A DNA stretch of 64,000 nt, taken from a virus. The stretch is from positions 20,508 to 84,507 of IMG/VR virus record IMGVR_UViG_3300042469_000068; one strand, given 5' to 3'. Position numbers and translations under genes: made by a program. Below, piece by piece: positions 16,184-24,675 of this stretch (position 1 is its first letter; each line of letters opens with the position of its first letter). The notes under the pieces were generated by a model that saw only the letters and a list, made by a program, of their open reading frames with translations, was not told the DNA's origin and ran no database searches.

Positions 16184-18036
16184 CCAAATCCTCCGAATGT
16201 AATAGCCGCACGAATGGCTTCACGTTTAGTTGGCGCAATAAAACCTCTTCCGCCCATACCAAATCTAGCATCAATTAAAACATCACCAGCAAAGATAGCA
16301 TTACCATCACTATCTTGTCCTGTCGCAATAACAATAGCACCATTCGATTCTAGGATGCTATCTCGAATTGGCAATCTAGCCTCAGCAGGAGGAATCTTGA
16401 TTGCCCAAACACCAATCATTGTAGCAGTCCAAGTATGACCAATAGCTTCAATTCTACTTGGTTCAACTCTAGTTACAGGACTCAATATAGTTGATTGAAC
16501 ACTTGCTGTTGCTGTATTTATAGCCTGTCTAGCATTAGTATTTAGTGGGAGTTTATTAAGTTCATCTCTCATAAAATTATAACTATGATTGAAGGCTGCT
16601 GTTTTATCGGCAGTAAATACTAAATTACCAGTGGCATCAAATAGAACAGATTGGAATCTGTCGATCATATCAGTAGAGCCGCCTTTTATCATATATTCTA
16701 CTGAGCGAAGCCACACATCGGAATCAAATCGTGTGTAATTTTCATCGTCAGGTAAAGTCCAACTACCAGTAATATATCCTTGGGAAACCAAATTGCTCCA
16801 CAATCCATCTACGATTGTTGTTCTATTTGTAGAAATTAGATTTGCGGCTGTAGTGTTTGATGTGACATCTACAACAGTATCATAAGGAATACCAATTCTT
16901 CTTGATCCATCAGCAACTAATGAATAGTCGCCAAACTGTGTAGAACATGAACTGAGAATAATTTGTCCGCCACTCATGGCCAAGAAGTGTTTGTGTGCCC
17001 ACATAGAGATAGCGTTAACAGCGTTGATCAGACCACCGTTCTTCGCACAGTAGCCAATACCGTTGTAAGAAACGGGAGTAGCACCCCATGTCATGATGTT
17101 AGGGAAGATTGAATATTGAGAACAGACCATACCGTCAGCAAGACAAACGCCTGCGCCTAATGGAAATCCTGGATTAGGAGGATTCGATAATGGATCTAAA
17201 GTGCCGCCAGTAAACCCTTCAGGTTGTGCGCTACGAACAGCACACTTGTGCGCGTACGGTACGCGCGTGATGACTGCACCAGGTCTAAAACTAAAAGCAA
17301 ATCCTTCTGTTGGATTTGTCAGACTATCAAGTCTAAAGTTTTCAATAATGAACCCTTCGATGAAACAACCTGATCCCATACGGAATACATTTTTTACTTC
17401 GGATCCAGCTTTAGGACGAATAAATACTGCTCTATGAACGCCTTGAAGAATACAATTGTCAGGAAGGTCTATATGCCCATGTGTTTCATAGATGCCAGGT
17501 CCCACTTTAATGATTGTTAGTTCATTTCTTAGCGTAGCAACTTCAACGGCTTTTTCTATAGTTTGGAAAGGAGCATATTCACTTGAACCATCATTTGCTG
17601 TGTCACTACCTGATGTAGCAACATATATCGTTTTTGCGATTGATGGAAGAGCACCAGGTAGACCAACATCACCAACGTTTACCCAAACACCTGCGCGACG
17701 AATTTGTAGAAAGTCTGTCTCTTCATTATAGATAACAAGACCGTCTGGTGGATTAGGAACACTTTCTCTTTCGAGAGTTGTTAGACGAGGAAAAAGAATA
17801 CCCTGATTCTTTGACCATGCTTCAATAACAGCAGCAGGATTTCTTGTGGCTGTATTACCAACACGAAGATCACCTGATTTGTATACTACAAACTTTGAAT
17901 TTGAATTTACTTCGAAGTTTAAAAGAGTAGAATTTGCGGATGAGTTAACATCGTTGACACTCATTCTTATGGCGTTGTTTACAGATACGGATGATGTTAT
18001 CCATGTCGCGCCTAAATTAGATAAAGGTACTGCCAT
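16180..18036 (-). CDS. Tail fibre/baseplate protein with right-handed beta-helix
   Basis: The 618-residue protein opens with a fibre-type linker (KNQGILFPRLTTLERESVPN, PPDGLVIYNEETDFLQIRRA). At about residue 150 it enters a pectate-lyase-like solenoid: TIYVATSGSDTANDGSSEYA, PFQTIEKAVEVA, IIKVGPGIYETHGHIDLPDN and CFIEGFIIENF, the DUF1565-type pattern of Asn- and Gly-rich coils. The C-terminal 120 residues form a separate domain with TWTATMIGVWAIKIPP. Similar virion proteins occur in T4-like cyanophages. Binding or cleavage of a surface polysaccharide is possible, but no catalytic residues can be assigned. Confidence 0.7.
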   Translation of the reverse strand: MAVPLSNLGATWITSSVSVNNAIRMSVNDVNSSANSTLLNFEVNSNSKFVVYKSGDLRVGNTATRNPAAVIEAWSKNQGILFPRLTTLERESVPNPPDGLVIYNEETDFLQIRRAGVWVNVGDVGLPGALPSIAKTIYVATSGSDTANDGSSEYAPFQTIEKAVEVATLRNELTIIKVGPGIYETHGHIDLPDNCILQGVHRAVFIRPKAGSEVKNVFRMGSGCFIEGFIIENFRLDSLTNPTEGFAFSFRPGAVITRVPYAHKCAVRSAQPEGFTGGTLDPLSNPPNPGFPLGAGVCLADGMVCSQYSIFPNIMTWGATPVSYNGIGYCAKNGGLINAVNAISMWAHKHFLAMSGGQIILSSCSTQFGDYSLVADGSRRIGIPYDTVVDVTSNTTAANLISTNRTTIVDGLWSNLVSQGYITGSWTLPDDENYTRFDSDVWLRSVEYMIKGGSTDMIDRFQSVLFDATGNLVFTADKTAAFNHSYNFMRDELNKLPLNTNARQAINTATASVQSTILSPVTRVEPSRIEAIGHTWTATMIGVWAIKIPPAEARLPIRDSILESNGAIVIATGQDSDGNAIFAGDVLIDARFGMGGRGFIAPTKREAIRAAITFGGFG

Positions 18037-18374
18037 TAATCTTCTACCACCAAATGTGTTGTTTGATAATCTTGGCTAGGTAGACCAGTGAAGTGATAGT
18101 CTTCTGCCACGATTTTTCCATTTCCATCATATATAACAATCGGTAATATCACTTCCCAATATGTAGGTTCATAATACATATCGTAATCGTAAGAAATATT
18201 AAACTCAGAAACAGTCAATTCTGTTCCTGATTCATCACCGATAATAACATCGCCCACTTCAAATACAGGACCGTATATATCATAAAGAACTACTAAGCCA
18301 GTATCAGGATAAAAGTTCTTTACTCTTGCTGTAGTATTACCTGATCTTACGGTCTCATTGAAGTTCCAATTCAT
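18036..18374 (-). CDS. Small virion protein with GD.I.G-type beta domain
   Basis: The 112-residue protein carries NTTARVKNFYPDTGLVVLYD followed by FEVGDVIIGDESGTELTV, the pattern of a small beta domain seen in many T4-like virion proteins and, in this window, inside gp14 and gp15. It ends with YQTTHLVVED. It shares one base with the beta-helix gene and overlaps the PAAR gene by four bases, placing it in the baseplate-spike operon. The molecular role is unknown. Confidence 0.5.
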   Translation of the reverse strand: MNWNFNETVRSGNTTARVKNFYPDTGLVVLYDIYGPVFEVGDVIIGDESGTELTVSEFNISYDYDMYYEPTYWEVILPIVIYDGNGKIVAEDYHFTGLPSQDYQTTHLVVED

Positions 18375-18694
18375 TTACCACCACCAGCTGCTCCACCATA
18401 GACAAGAACCTGGTATGAGTGTCCTAGTGGATTAGTAGATCCTGCCGGATGTTCATAAATACAATCCTCAAGATCCCCAGCGGCAGCATCTCCCATCGCA
18501 CATATGATCTTTTTTCCAGATATCTCAACACACTTTGATCCATATACAGCAGATAAAGCACCTTGATTACAATGATCGTTTTTATCGCCTTCAACAGCCC
18601 ATAACAATCCGTTAACAAGAACCTTATCTTGTCCTGTTACATTTGTTTTGGCACCGCAAAATCTTTTGTCTGTATCTCTATGGGCTCCTGGCAC
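18371..18694 (-). CDS. PAAR-like tail spike tip protein
   Basis: The 107-residue protein starts with GTG at 18694, overlapping the dUTPase stop (TAGTG). It begins MPGAHRDTDKRFCGAKTNVT and contains KVLVNGLLWAVEGDKNDHCN and KIICAMGDAAAGD, the Cys/His-spaced metal-binding layout of PAAR proteins such as T4 gp5.4, which sharpen the central spike. Its C-terminus is glycine-rich (YGGAAGGGK). The expected location is the distal end of the gp5 spike, where it aids membrane puncture. Confidence 0.75.
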   Translation of the reverse strand: MPGAHRDTDKRFCGAKTNVTGQDKVLVNGLLWAVEGDKNDHCNQGALSAVYGSKCVEISGKKIICAMGDAAAGDLEDCIYEHPAGSTNPLGHSYQVLVYGGAAGGGK

Positions 18695-19302
18695 TATGCT
18701 ACCTTTCTTGGTCTTCCTCTACCGCGCTTGACTTCTGGTTGAACTTCTTCGTTAAGAACAACTGGTTCAGTTTTTATCTCATCTGGTACAAATACAGCAA
18801 CGCCAGTTGAGCCAAGACCACCGATTCGATCAGTCTTTTGCGTTGGCGCTTCCATAATTTCCCAAAGCACATATTCTTCCTTCTTTACAAGTTCGGCCTG
18901 TGCAATTCTATCACCATTATTTATCGTCTGATCCACTTCGGAACGATTAGTGAGCAGAATAAAAGTTTCTTGGATGTAATCAGAATCGATTACAGCCTCG
19001 AGATTAGCAAGAATAAGACCCTGCTTATAAGATAGCCCTGAGCGTGGATGAATACGAACTGAATAGCCCTCTGGAATATCGAAGATCAATCCAGTAGGAA
19101 CAAGGATACGATCACCTGGCATAATACGAATCGCGCCAGAACTGGTCAAAGCTCTTGTGAATGGCGCATTAAAAGAATTGTATCCACTATATGTTGCTTT
19201 GCCTTCCGCTTGAAATGAAATGTCAAAACAAGCAGCTTGCTTGGTACCAAATCTCGGCAATACGATATTTGGATTTGTCTTATATACATTCAATCTATTC
19301 AT
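18694..19302 (-). CDS. dut: dUTPase with a C-terminal AT-hook-like tail
   Basis: All five trimeric dUTPase motifs are visible: AACFDISF, an internal DRILVPTGL region, HPRSGLSYKQGL, NLEAVIDSDYIQE with NGDRIAQAEL, and RIGGLGSTG. The enzyme hydrolyses dUTP to dUMP and diphosphate, keeping uracil out of phage DNA. The 202-residue product is taken from the ATG at 19302, preceded by CGGAGTATATC. After the catalytic domain a 25-residue tail ends KRGRGRPRKVA, an AT-hook-like minor-groove binding motif that ordinary dUTPases lack. The gene sits unexpectedly among virion genes. Confidence 0.9.
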   Translation of the reverse strand: MNRLNVYKTNPNIVLPRFGTKQAACFDISFQAEGKATYSGYNSFNAPFTRALTSSGAIRIMPGDRILVPTGLIFDIPEGYSVRIHPRSGLSYKQGLILANLEAVIDSDYIQETFILLTNRSEVDQTINNGDRIAQAELVKKEEYVLWEIMEAPTQKTDRIGGLGSTGVAVFVPDEIKTEPVVLNEEVQPEVKRGRGRPRKVA

Positions 19303-19319
19303 GATATACTCCGTTGTTA

Positions 19320-20660
19320 TTAAGTTATTTCTTGCCAATCAATAGAGCCGACACAAGTATCTCCTGCTCCATATCCTGCAACTGCTAAAACAAATGTTGT
19401 ATTTGTTCCTGTAAAATTATTTCTCTCTAATTGAAATTGGAATTGACCGTCGCTCAATTCGCCAGGAGAACCGCCTTGCTGAGCCACATATGTATAACCA
19501 TTTATATGTGATGTTCCATTTGCAAGTGCTGTTCCTGTTATATTATATTGTACAGCGGAATCACTACCTGCGTCTACCCAAGTGCCGCCAGTTATCTCTG
19601 CGCCTGTTATAACTCTATAAGCAAGTCTTGTTCCATTACCTGTAAGTCCCAAGACACTAATATTCTTTGGAACTACTATAGCATCTTTTCTATCTGATTT
19701 CAATCTAATAGCAACCACAGGATAGAATCGTCCAGCAGTAGATAATGTATAAGATGTATTGGGTAATTGACCAATAGTCTTTGGTCTACCACGCATTTCG
19801 TATCCACCTTCGGACATTACAGAAGTACATATGATGCGAAGATTACTGTTGTTTGCTGTATCTGCTGTATTTTGTATTTCACAGCGAATAGGTAAACATG
19901 CTGTAGTCATGTATGTGTTATCAAGAATGTTTGCGTGATTCCATGTATGACAGTGTATGAACTTACCGTCAATAACAAACCCTGCTCTTACTGAACCTAC
20001 GCCTAACCACTCAATATCATGAAATAGAATTTGAGATTTTGACAAATCTAAAGTATATCCAGATGGATTTTTATTTGCTGCAGGATTACCTTCTGAACTA
20101 CCAGGAACATTTGAACCATCAACTCTGTCTATGTTCCAATTGGATTGCGCGACTCTTGTCTCTGTGACTGTACCGCTAGATTTTGAGCGTCTAACAAAAT
20201 ATATGTTATGTCCGTCTTGTTCTAAAAACACACCATTCTCTGTATCGAAATATCCATATCTTTGTCTTAGTCCAGTCTGTGCTGGTGCCATAACAAATGT
20301 CTGTAAGATTTGTAATGATTTGCCTGGCTGATAAGCAAATACGCGATTCGATTCACGATAAACATAATTGTTATTTGCAGTTCCTACAGAACATACTACA
20401 GACGAAGAATTTGCGTCATGTGTAACAGTCGTGCCTGCAGAATTGGCAGTACCTACTTTTCCATTATCCTGATATCGATGAAACGAATCAAACAGGGTCA
20501 TAGGCTGTGAAACTCTTGCTCTACCAAAAGCATCAACTGCCATGCCTGATGGATTAGCGGGACCGATAACACTTCCATATTGATCAGCCAACATAACAAC
20601 TTCAAATATTGTTTTTTCTTGGTTTAAATACTGATTAGTATCTTTACGGAACTGTGCCAT
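19320..20660 (-). CDS. Virion structural protein, T4-like conserved
   Basis: The 446-residue protein begins AQFRKDTNQYLNQEKTIFEV and includes NPSGMAVDAFGRARVSQPMT, LFDSFHRYQDNGKV and a long beta-rich body with WLGVGSVRAGFVIDGKFIHC and RPKTIGQLPNTSYT. Proteins of this shape are annotated as structural in T4-like cyanophages and related phages. It lies between regA and the spike-tip genes and probably belongs to the tail or baseplate. No enzymatic motif is visible. Confidence 0.6.
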   Translation of the reverse strand: MAQFRKDTNQYLNQEKTIFEVVMLADQYGSVIGPANPSGMAVDAFGRARVSQPMTLFDSFHRYQDNGKVGTANSAGTTVTHDANSSSVVCSVGTANNNYVYRESNRVFAYQPGKSLQILQTFVMAPAQTGLRQRYGYFDTENGVFLEQDGHNIYFVRRSKSSGTVTETRVAQSNWNIDRVDGSNVPGSSEGNPAANKNPSGYTLDLSKSQILFHDIEWLGVGSVRAGFVIDGKFIHCHTWNHANILDNTYMTTACLPIRCEIQNTADTANNSNLRIICTSVMSEGGYEMRGRPKTIGQLPNTSYTLSTAGRFYPVVAIRLKSDRKDAIVVPKNISVLGLTGNGTRLAYRVITGAEITGGTWVDAGSDSAVQYNITGTALANGTSHINGYTYVAQQGGSPGELSDGQFQFQLERNNFTGTNTTFVLAVAGYGAGDTCVGSIDWQEIT

Positions 20661-20663
20661 AGT

Positions 20664-21068
20664 CTATTCTTCCTTGCGCTTTTTACCTATGTTATATTTA
20701 GCCACAAGATTCCAATCAATCTTTTCTTTATGAGAAATAATTTTGATTTGAGATAGTGGGGCTACAGGCACTGCACTTTTGTTTTCATCTACCAAACTTA
20801 CCAGTTCCCACTCGGACAGTAGGTTGGCAATAGTATTAAGACGGGCGCGGTCATCTTCTACGAAGTCTGACTGCTTCCCGTCTAATAGAAATAATTGCTT
20901 AAAATGAACGATGTAATATCTACCCTGCTTGTGTAGTATGTGACAGGACTGATACAGCGTTTTATCTTTCTTTGAGGCTACTCCAATACGCGAAAGCGTC
21001 TCACGAACCTTTAAAAAATTATCTGGGTTAGGTAGCGTTACCTCCACTAGTTCGTTTATGTCTAACAT
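20664..21068 (-). CDS. regA: RegA translational repressor
   Basis: The 134-residue protein aligns by eye with T4 RegA: NPDNFLKVRETLSRIGVASK, DKTLYQSCHILHKQGRYYIV, HFKQLFLLDGKQ and a C-terminal WNLVAKYNIG. RegA binds AU-rich translation initiation sites of early phage mRNAs, including those for clamp and clamp-loader subunits, and lowers their translation. The order 45-44-62-regA is preserved from T4, with insertions. Its start overlaps gene 62 by 41 bases, so coupling is expected. A lysine-rich tail (IGKKRKEE) extends beyond the T4 length. Confidence 0.93.
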   Translation of the reverse strand: MLDINELVEVTLPNPDNFLKVRETLSRIGVASKKDKTLYQSCHILHKQGRYYIVHFKQLFLLDGKQSDFVEDDRARLNTIANLLSEWELVSLVDENKSAVPVAPLSQIKIISHKEKIDWNLVAKYNIGKKRKEE

Positions 21069-21447
21069 TCAAACCACCTTTATTTAAATACTTCTTAATC
21101 TCTTGTATCTGCGTGTCAGACAATAAGGACAAGGCTTCCTTAGCCTTCTCGTTGGAATAGTTATAAAATTCTTTCACCGCTTCCAAATTCTCTACAATAT
21201 CACGCTTTTGCCATTTCTGGAAAGGCCTTTTATAGGCTCTTACAGTATTTAGCAGATAGTGATATTGTAGGAGATTGTCGGTCGATGGGTTCATATTCAT
21301 CTGGTTTGCTGCCATTACCATATCCAGGTGGAAGGATATGGAACGGTTAACGACGAACGGGACATAGTCCCGTTCGTTTTCAGTGGTGATAACTACCTTC
21401 TTAGTCACATGAATGGAAGGTATAATGTCTTTGAAAAGGTCAGTCAT
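21028..21447 (-). CDS. 62: Clamp loader small subunit gp62
   Basis: The 139-residue product from the ATG at 21447 matches gp62 of T4-like phages outside the enterobacteria: ENERDYVPFVVNRSISFHLD, ANQMNMNPSTDNLLQYHYLL and AYKRPFQKWQKRD. With gp44 it loads the gp45 clamp at primer ends. An upstream in-frame ATG lies deep in the preceding gene and is rejected; the chosen one begins just after that gene's stop. Its 3' end overlaps regA by 41 bases. Confidence 0.85.
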   Translation of the reverse strand: MTDLFKDIIPSIHVTKKVVITTENERDYVPFVVNRSISFHLDMVMAANQMNMNPSTDNLLQYHYLLNTVRAYKRPFQKWQKRDIVENLEAVKEFYNYSNEKAKEALSLLSDTQIQEIKKYLNKGGLNVRHKRTSGGNAT

Positions 21448-21448
21448 A

Positions 21449-22627
21449 TTAGTCTCTCTTGAGGATGAATTTTTTGAAGTCCACAAAGGCATTAGTCTTA
21501 CCTTGTGCCGAAGGTCCACCAGTATCAGCAAATGTGATGTTAGCTTTGGTAATAACTTCGCCATTAGGCGCTATGAACAGAATATTCGCGTTATTTGTTT
21601 TGCCGTTTCTCTTTACTGTGAGAGTGAAATTCTTCGACAGTTGTGAAATCATCCTTTGTAATTCTTCACTCTTGCGAGAAGAAATGATCTTCTGTTTACC
21701 CGCTTCACCAATAGCAGCGTAGAAATCATCCTCACCATCGAAACCTAACATACGCAGAACTCTTTCATTCATCACTTTCTTGTGTTTAGGATAATATTTC
21801 TGAAAGATTTTGGCAATTATTTCGATCACATCTCCATGTGTTTTCTTAGCTTTCTTACGGGCATCTTCTTTTGATTTGCCTTTTTTCATTTCAGTTCCAA
21901 TGATATTCTGATAATCATAAAGTTGACGCAAATCTTTTTCAGAACCATAGTCTTTGGCAAATTTGAGAATGAACTTTTCCGTACTACCTGAAATGTCAGC
22001 ATCGGCATCATAGAACAAGGTCTTAATTAAGCTAATGAAAGTAGAATTTGAAAGATTGATAGATGCCGACTTATATGCTTTCAAAGAAGCCACAATCTTA
22101 TCAACAACCACTTTTTCTGAATCCTTTGTGACAGTCAATATTAAATCTGCTTTGGTAACACCTTTGCCAGAATCTCCTGTGAGATTAATATCAAAAGTAA
22201 GTAAAAGTAGGTCTTCGTCTTTAACGATAACATCCTCAAAGATTTGTTTTGCTATAATAGAACCTGCTGTTACCATTCTATCAATTTCAGATTGAGAAGC
22301 ACCGAGTTTTTGGACTATTTTCTTTTTAGCTAGAAATTCATCATTAAGCTTCTTAGGATTTGATCTACTCGTTAAGCGCAGACCTTTATTTTTGATTACG
22401 CTAGAGAGAGTTGAAGCACAGGCAAATTCCGAAAGATATCCCAATCGTGATTTTAAATCTATATCTTCATTCAAATTGCTATCGGGTATATCGATTTTCA
22501 TGGATACTTGTTTTCCAAAACTCAGTGACGCCAACAAAGACTTAAACTTTTCTACTATCGAACCAAAGAGTTTCGATAGGAAAGATTCAGTTAGCTTGAT
22601 CTGTTTATATTCTTCGTATGTTAGCAT
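21449..22627 (-). CDS. Unknown protein with PD-(D/E)xK nuclease-like core
   Basis: The 392-residue protein lies between gene 62 and a DNA methyltransferase. After a helical N-terminus (LTYEEYKQIKLTESFLSKLF) it shows Glu67 in a helix (GYLSEFACASTL), then TKADLIL (Asp161), SLKAYKS (Lys183) and NLSNSTFISL. This order E, D, x-x-K with a following NSTF segment resembles variant PD-(D/E)xK nucleases in which the second acid is replaced. The C-terminal 90 residues form a separate basic beta-rich part. It has the late octamer TATAAATA at 22633. Nuclease function is inferred; a head or packaging role cannot be excluded. Confidence 0.45.
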   Translation of the reverse strand: MLTYEEYKQIKLTESFLSKLFGSIVEKFKSLLASLSFGKQVSMKIDIPDSNLNEDIDLKSRLGYLSEFACASTLSSVIKNKGLRLTSRSNPKKLNDEFLAKKKIVQKLGASQSEIDRMVTAGSIIAKQIFEDVIVKDEDLLLLTFDINLTGDSGKGVTKADLILTVTKDSEKVVVDKIVASLKAYKSASINLSNSTFISLIKTLFYDADADISGSTEKFILKFAKDYGSEKDLRQLYDYQNIIGTEMKKGKSKEDARKKAKKTHGDVIEIIAKIFQKYYPKHKKVMNERVLRMLGFDGEDDFYAAIGEAGKQKIISSRKSEELQRMISQLSKNFTLTVKRNGKTNNANILFIAPNGEVITKANITFADTGGPSAQGKTNAFVDFKKFILKRD

Positions 22628-22632
22628 AATTC

Positions 22633-22640
22633 TATTTATA
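22633..22640 (-). promoter_or_regulatory. Late promoter octamer TATAAATA
   Basis: An exact T4-type late octamer lies 6 bases before the ATG at 22627, so a transcript would start close to or within the start codon region; this short leader is odd. TTGACA (22641-22646) directly abuts it but is too close to serve as its -35. Confidence 0.4.
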
Positions 22641-22652
22641 TGTCAACGAACT

Positions 22653-23555
22653 TCATTCATACTCGAATAGCTTTTCTAGAGTATTTTCCTTATTAAAACA
22701 ATGATCCTGAATACGGCGTTCTGAGATATCAACATAGTGTTTGTCTAGATCAATACCAACAAACTTCTGTCCTTCCTGTATTGCTGCGATGCCAGTAGAC
22801 CCTGATCCCATAAATGGATCAATAACAAGACCATTAGCAGGCGCATACACACGACAAAGATATCGCATCAAAGAGATCGGCTTAGGAGTCGGGTGATCGT
22901 TATATTCTCCGCGTTCCTTTCTCGTTACTCTAGGTGCGTAGAAATATTTCTGGTGTTCAGTGTCATCAAAATGGCCGATGATATTTGAAGGATAACGTCC
23001 AGTAGGATTAGCATCTTCTGTTTCCTTCACAGCTTGATCAGCAGCTTTAGCTACATCACTGCCAAATGCTCGACGCTTTGATCCACCCTTAATCCATCCA
23101 GTTGGCGGTTTACCATCCCAAGGAATACGCGCACGATCAATATTAATCTTGCCGCAACCCCACTTCTCAAAGTTCTTCTCAATAGAACCCTCAATAGGTT
23201 TCTGAGCTACAAAGATTGGTTCATGAGCAGGCTTAAGACGATTAGCTTTTGCCATCTTAGTCGTGATCATCCAAACAATCATGTCAAGAGGACGGAAGCC
23301 AGCATCTTCAACATTAACTGCCATGCGGTGATAAAATTCAGGCGCACAAAATGACAAGACAAAAGCGCCGGGCTTCAATACCCTATTCATTTCTTTCCAA
23401 GTATCAACAGGAGGAACATTATGATCCCAACCAACACCAGCAATTTCCATACCATAAGGAGGATCAGTAATACAAGCATCAATGGAATTTGCTTCCATTG
23501 ATTTCATTGCTGCGATATTGTTAGAGCATATCAGTTTGTAATTAGACATATTCAC
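22653..23555 (-). CDS. Beta-class DNA methyltransferase (probable N6-adenine)
   Basis: The 300-residue enzyme has the catalytic motif IV DPPYG (residues 31-35) ahead of the SAM-binding motif I DPFMGSGSTG (about 245-254), the beta-class order of CcrM-type enzymes. DPPY favours adenine-N6, though cytosine-N4 methylation is not excluded. A target-recognition stretch (GKINIDRARIPWDG, PTGRYPSNIIGHF) lies between them. It begins inside the end of gene 44; the second ATG at 23549 is an alternative start. It lacks the C-terminal DNA-binding extension of cellular CcrM. Likely roles are protection from host restriction or interference with host methylation. The neighbouring nuclease-like gene raises a restriction-modification question. 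Confidence 0.85.
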   Translation of the reverse strand: MNMSNYKLICSNNIAAMKSMEANSIDACITDPPYGMEIAGVGWDHNVPPVDTWKEMNRVLKPGAFVLSFCAPEFYHRMAVNVEDAGFRPLDMIVWMITTKMAKANRLKPAHEPIFVAQKPIEGSIEKNFEKWGCGKINIDRARIPWDGKPPTGWIKGGSKRRAFGSDVAKAADQAVKETEDANPTGRYPSNIIGHFDDTEHQKYFYAPRVTRKERGEYNDHPTPKPISLMRYLCRVYAPANGLVIDPFMGSGSTGIAAIQEGQKFVGIDLDKHYVDISERRIQDHCFNKENTLEKLFEYE

Positions 23556-24489
23556 AGTCCACCATTAGTTCGGTCAAACAAGCGACTAGATTGATTTCTT
23601 GATCAGCAACAAACGCGGCCTGATATTGATACTTTGAGATAATCACAACTGCTTGTGGAATACTCTCAGGCTTGAAATACTCATACAGACTATCATAGAC
23701 CTTGCGATAGATACGTGCTGGCTCAATATCAGAATTGGCTACACACCACTTTCGCATATCACCAAAGTTCTTGTCCTTTAGAAACTTAACCAGCTCGGAA
23801 ATTTTACGAACATCTGAGAGTTGTGCAACGATGCCTGCATCCAAAGAGCCAGAAGAACTATACCGCTGTAGCTCATTAAGAGTACGGCGATAGTCAGGGA
23901 AGTACTTTTCGATAATCTTCGCAAGAACCGCCTTATCATAAGTGATACCTTCCAGTGTTAGTACGTTTTCCATACGCTTCATCAACTGCATGGCCATCTT
24001 CGACTTCTCATCATTCTTCAAAGCAAAGTCAATGACAGAACAACGAGAATGAAGAGCATCAATCAGCTTGGACTTGAAGTTACAAGTGAAGATGAATGTA
24101 CAGTTAGCAGAAAACTCTTCGATAGCACCACGCATCGCTGCCTGTGCATCTGGAGTCATATAGTCAGCTTCGTCTAGGATAATTACCTTTTTACCACCAG
24201 TCAGAGACACAGTGGAAGCATAACCGCGAATGGTAGTTCGCAGCATATCAATACCACGATTTTCAGAGGCATTGATATACAGATGATTGATACCAATCTC
24301 ATCACACATAGCTTTCGCTACGGTTGTCTTACCAACACCCGCAGAACCAGTCAACATGAGATTTGGAATTTCTTGCTTCTCTACATATTCCTGAAATGGC
24401 TTTTTCAGGCGATCAGGAAGAATACAATCAGCAATAGTCTTCGGGCGGTACTTCTCGACCCACAGGAAGGATTCGTTCGTCAATTTCAT
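23542..24489 (-). CDS. 44: Clamp loader large subunit gp44 (AAA+ ATPase)
   Basis: The 315-residue protein begins NESFLWVEKYRPKTIADCIL, the standard opening of clamp-loader ATPases. It has Walker A GSAGVGKTT (48-56), Walker B VIILDEADY (102-110) and the arginine-finger SRC motif (ALHSRCSVIDF, about 145-155). Four gp44 with one gp62 open and load the gp45 ring using ATP. The start lies 62 bases inside the small upstream gene. The separation of 44 from 62 by two inserted genes departs from T4 order. Confidence 0.95.
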   Translation of the reverse strand: MKLTNESFLWVEKYRPKTIADCILPDRLKKPFQEYVEKQEIPNLMLTGSAGVGKTTVAKAMCDEIGINHLYINASENRGIDMLRTTIRGYASTVSLTGGKKVIILDEADYMTPDAQAAMRGAIEEFSANCTFIFTCNFKSKLIDALHSRCSVIDFALKNDEKSKMAMQLMKRMENVLTLEGITYDKAVLAKIIEKYFPDYRRTLNELQRYSSSGSLDAGIVAQLSDVRKISELVKFLKDKNFGDMRKWCVANSDIEPARIYRKVYDSLYEYFKPESIPQAVVIISKYQYQAAFVADQEINLVACLTELMVDCEYV

Positions 24490-24673
24490 TCACCATCTTT
24501 TGAATTAGGAGTTTTGCACCTTCACCGCCAAGCTGCTGAACATAGATCATCTTGGCGGTAACCATCATGTTGGAAGCCAACATTAGCAAGTCTTCAACAT
24601 TATCGCACATCATGATCTGCCTGTCAATAGGCTTCATGAGTTCGTCCATTCGTGCTATTACATCTTTGGTCAT
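24428..24673 (-). CDS. Conserved small helical protein upstream of gp44
   Basis: The 81-residue helical protein (MTKDVIARMDELMKPIDRQI, DLLMLASNMMVTAKMIYVQQ, LGGEGAKLLIQKM) resembles short proteins beside clamp-loader genes in T4-like cyanophages. It overlaps gene 44 by 62 bases in another frame, so translational coupling is likely. The Met-rich amphipathic helix suggests a protein-protein contact. Function is unknown. Confidence 0.6.
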   Translation of the reverse strand: MTKDVIARMDELMKPIDRQIMMCDNVEDLLMLASNMMVTAKMIYVQQLGGEGAKLLIQKMVNEIDERILPVGREVPPEDYC

Positions 24674-24675
24674 TA

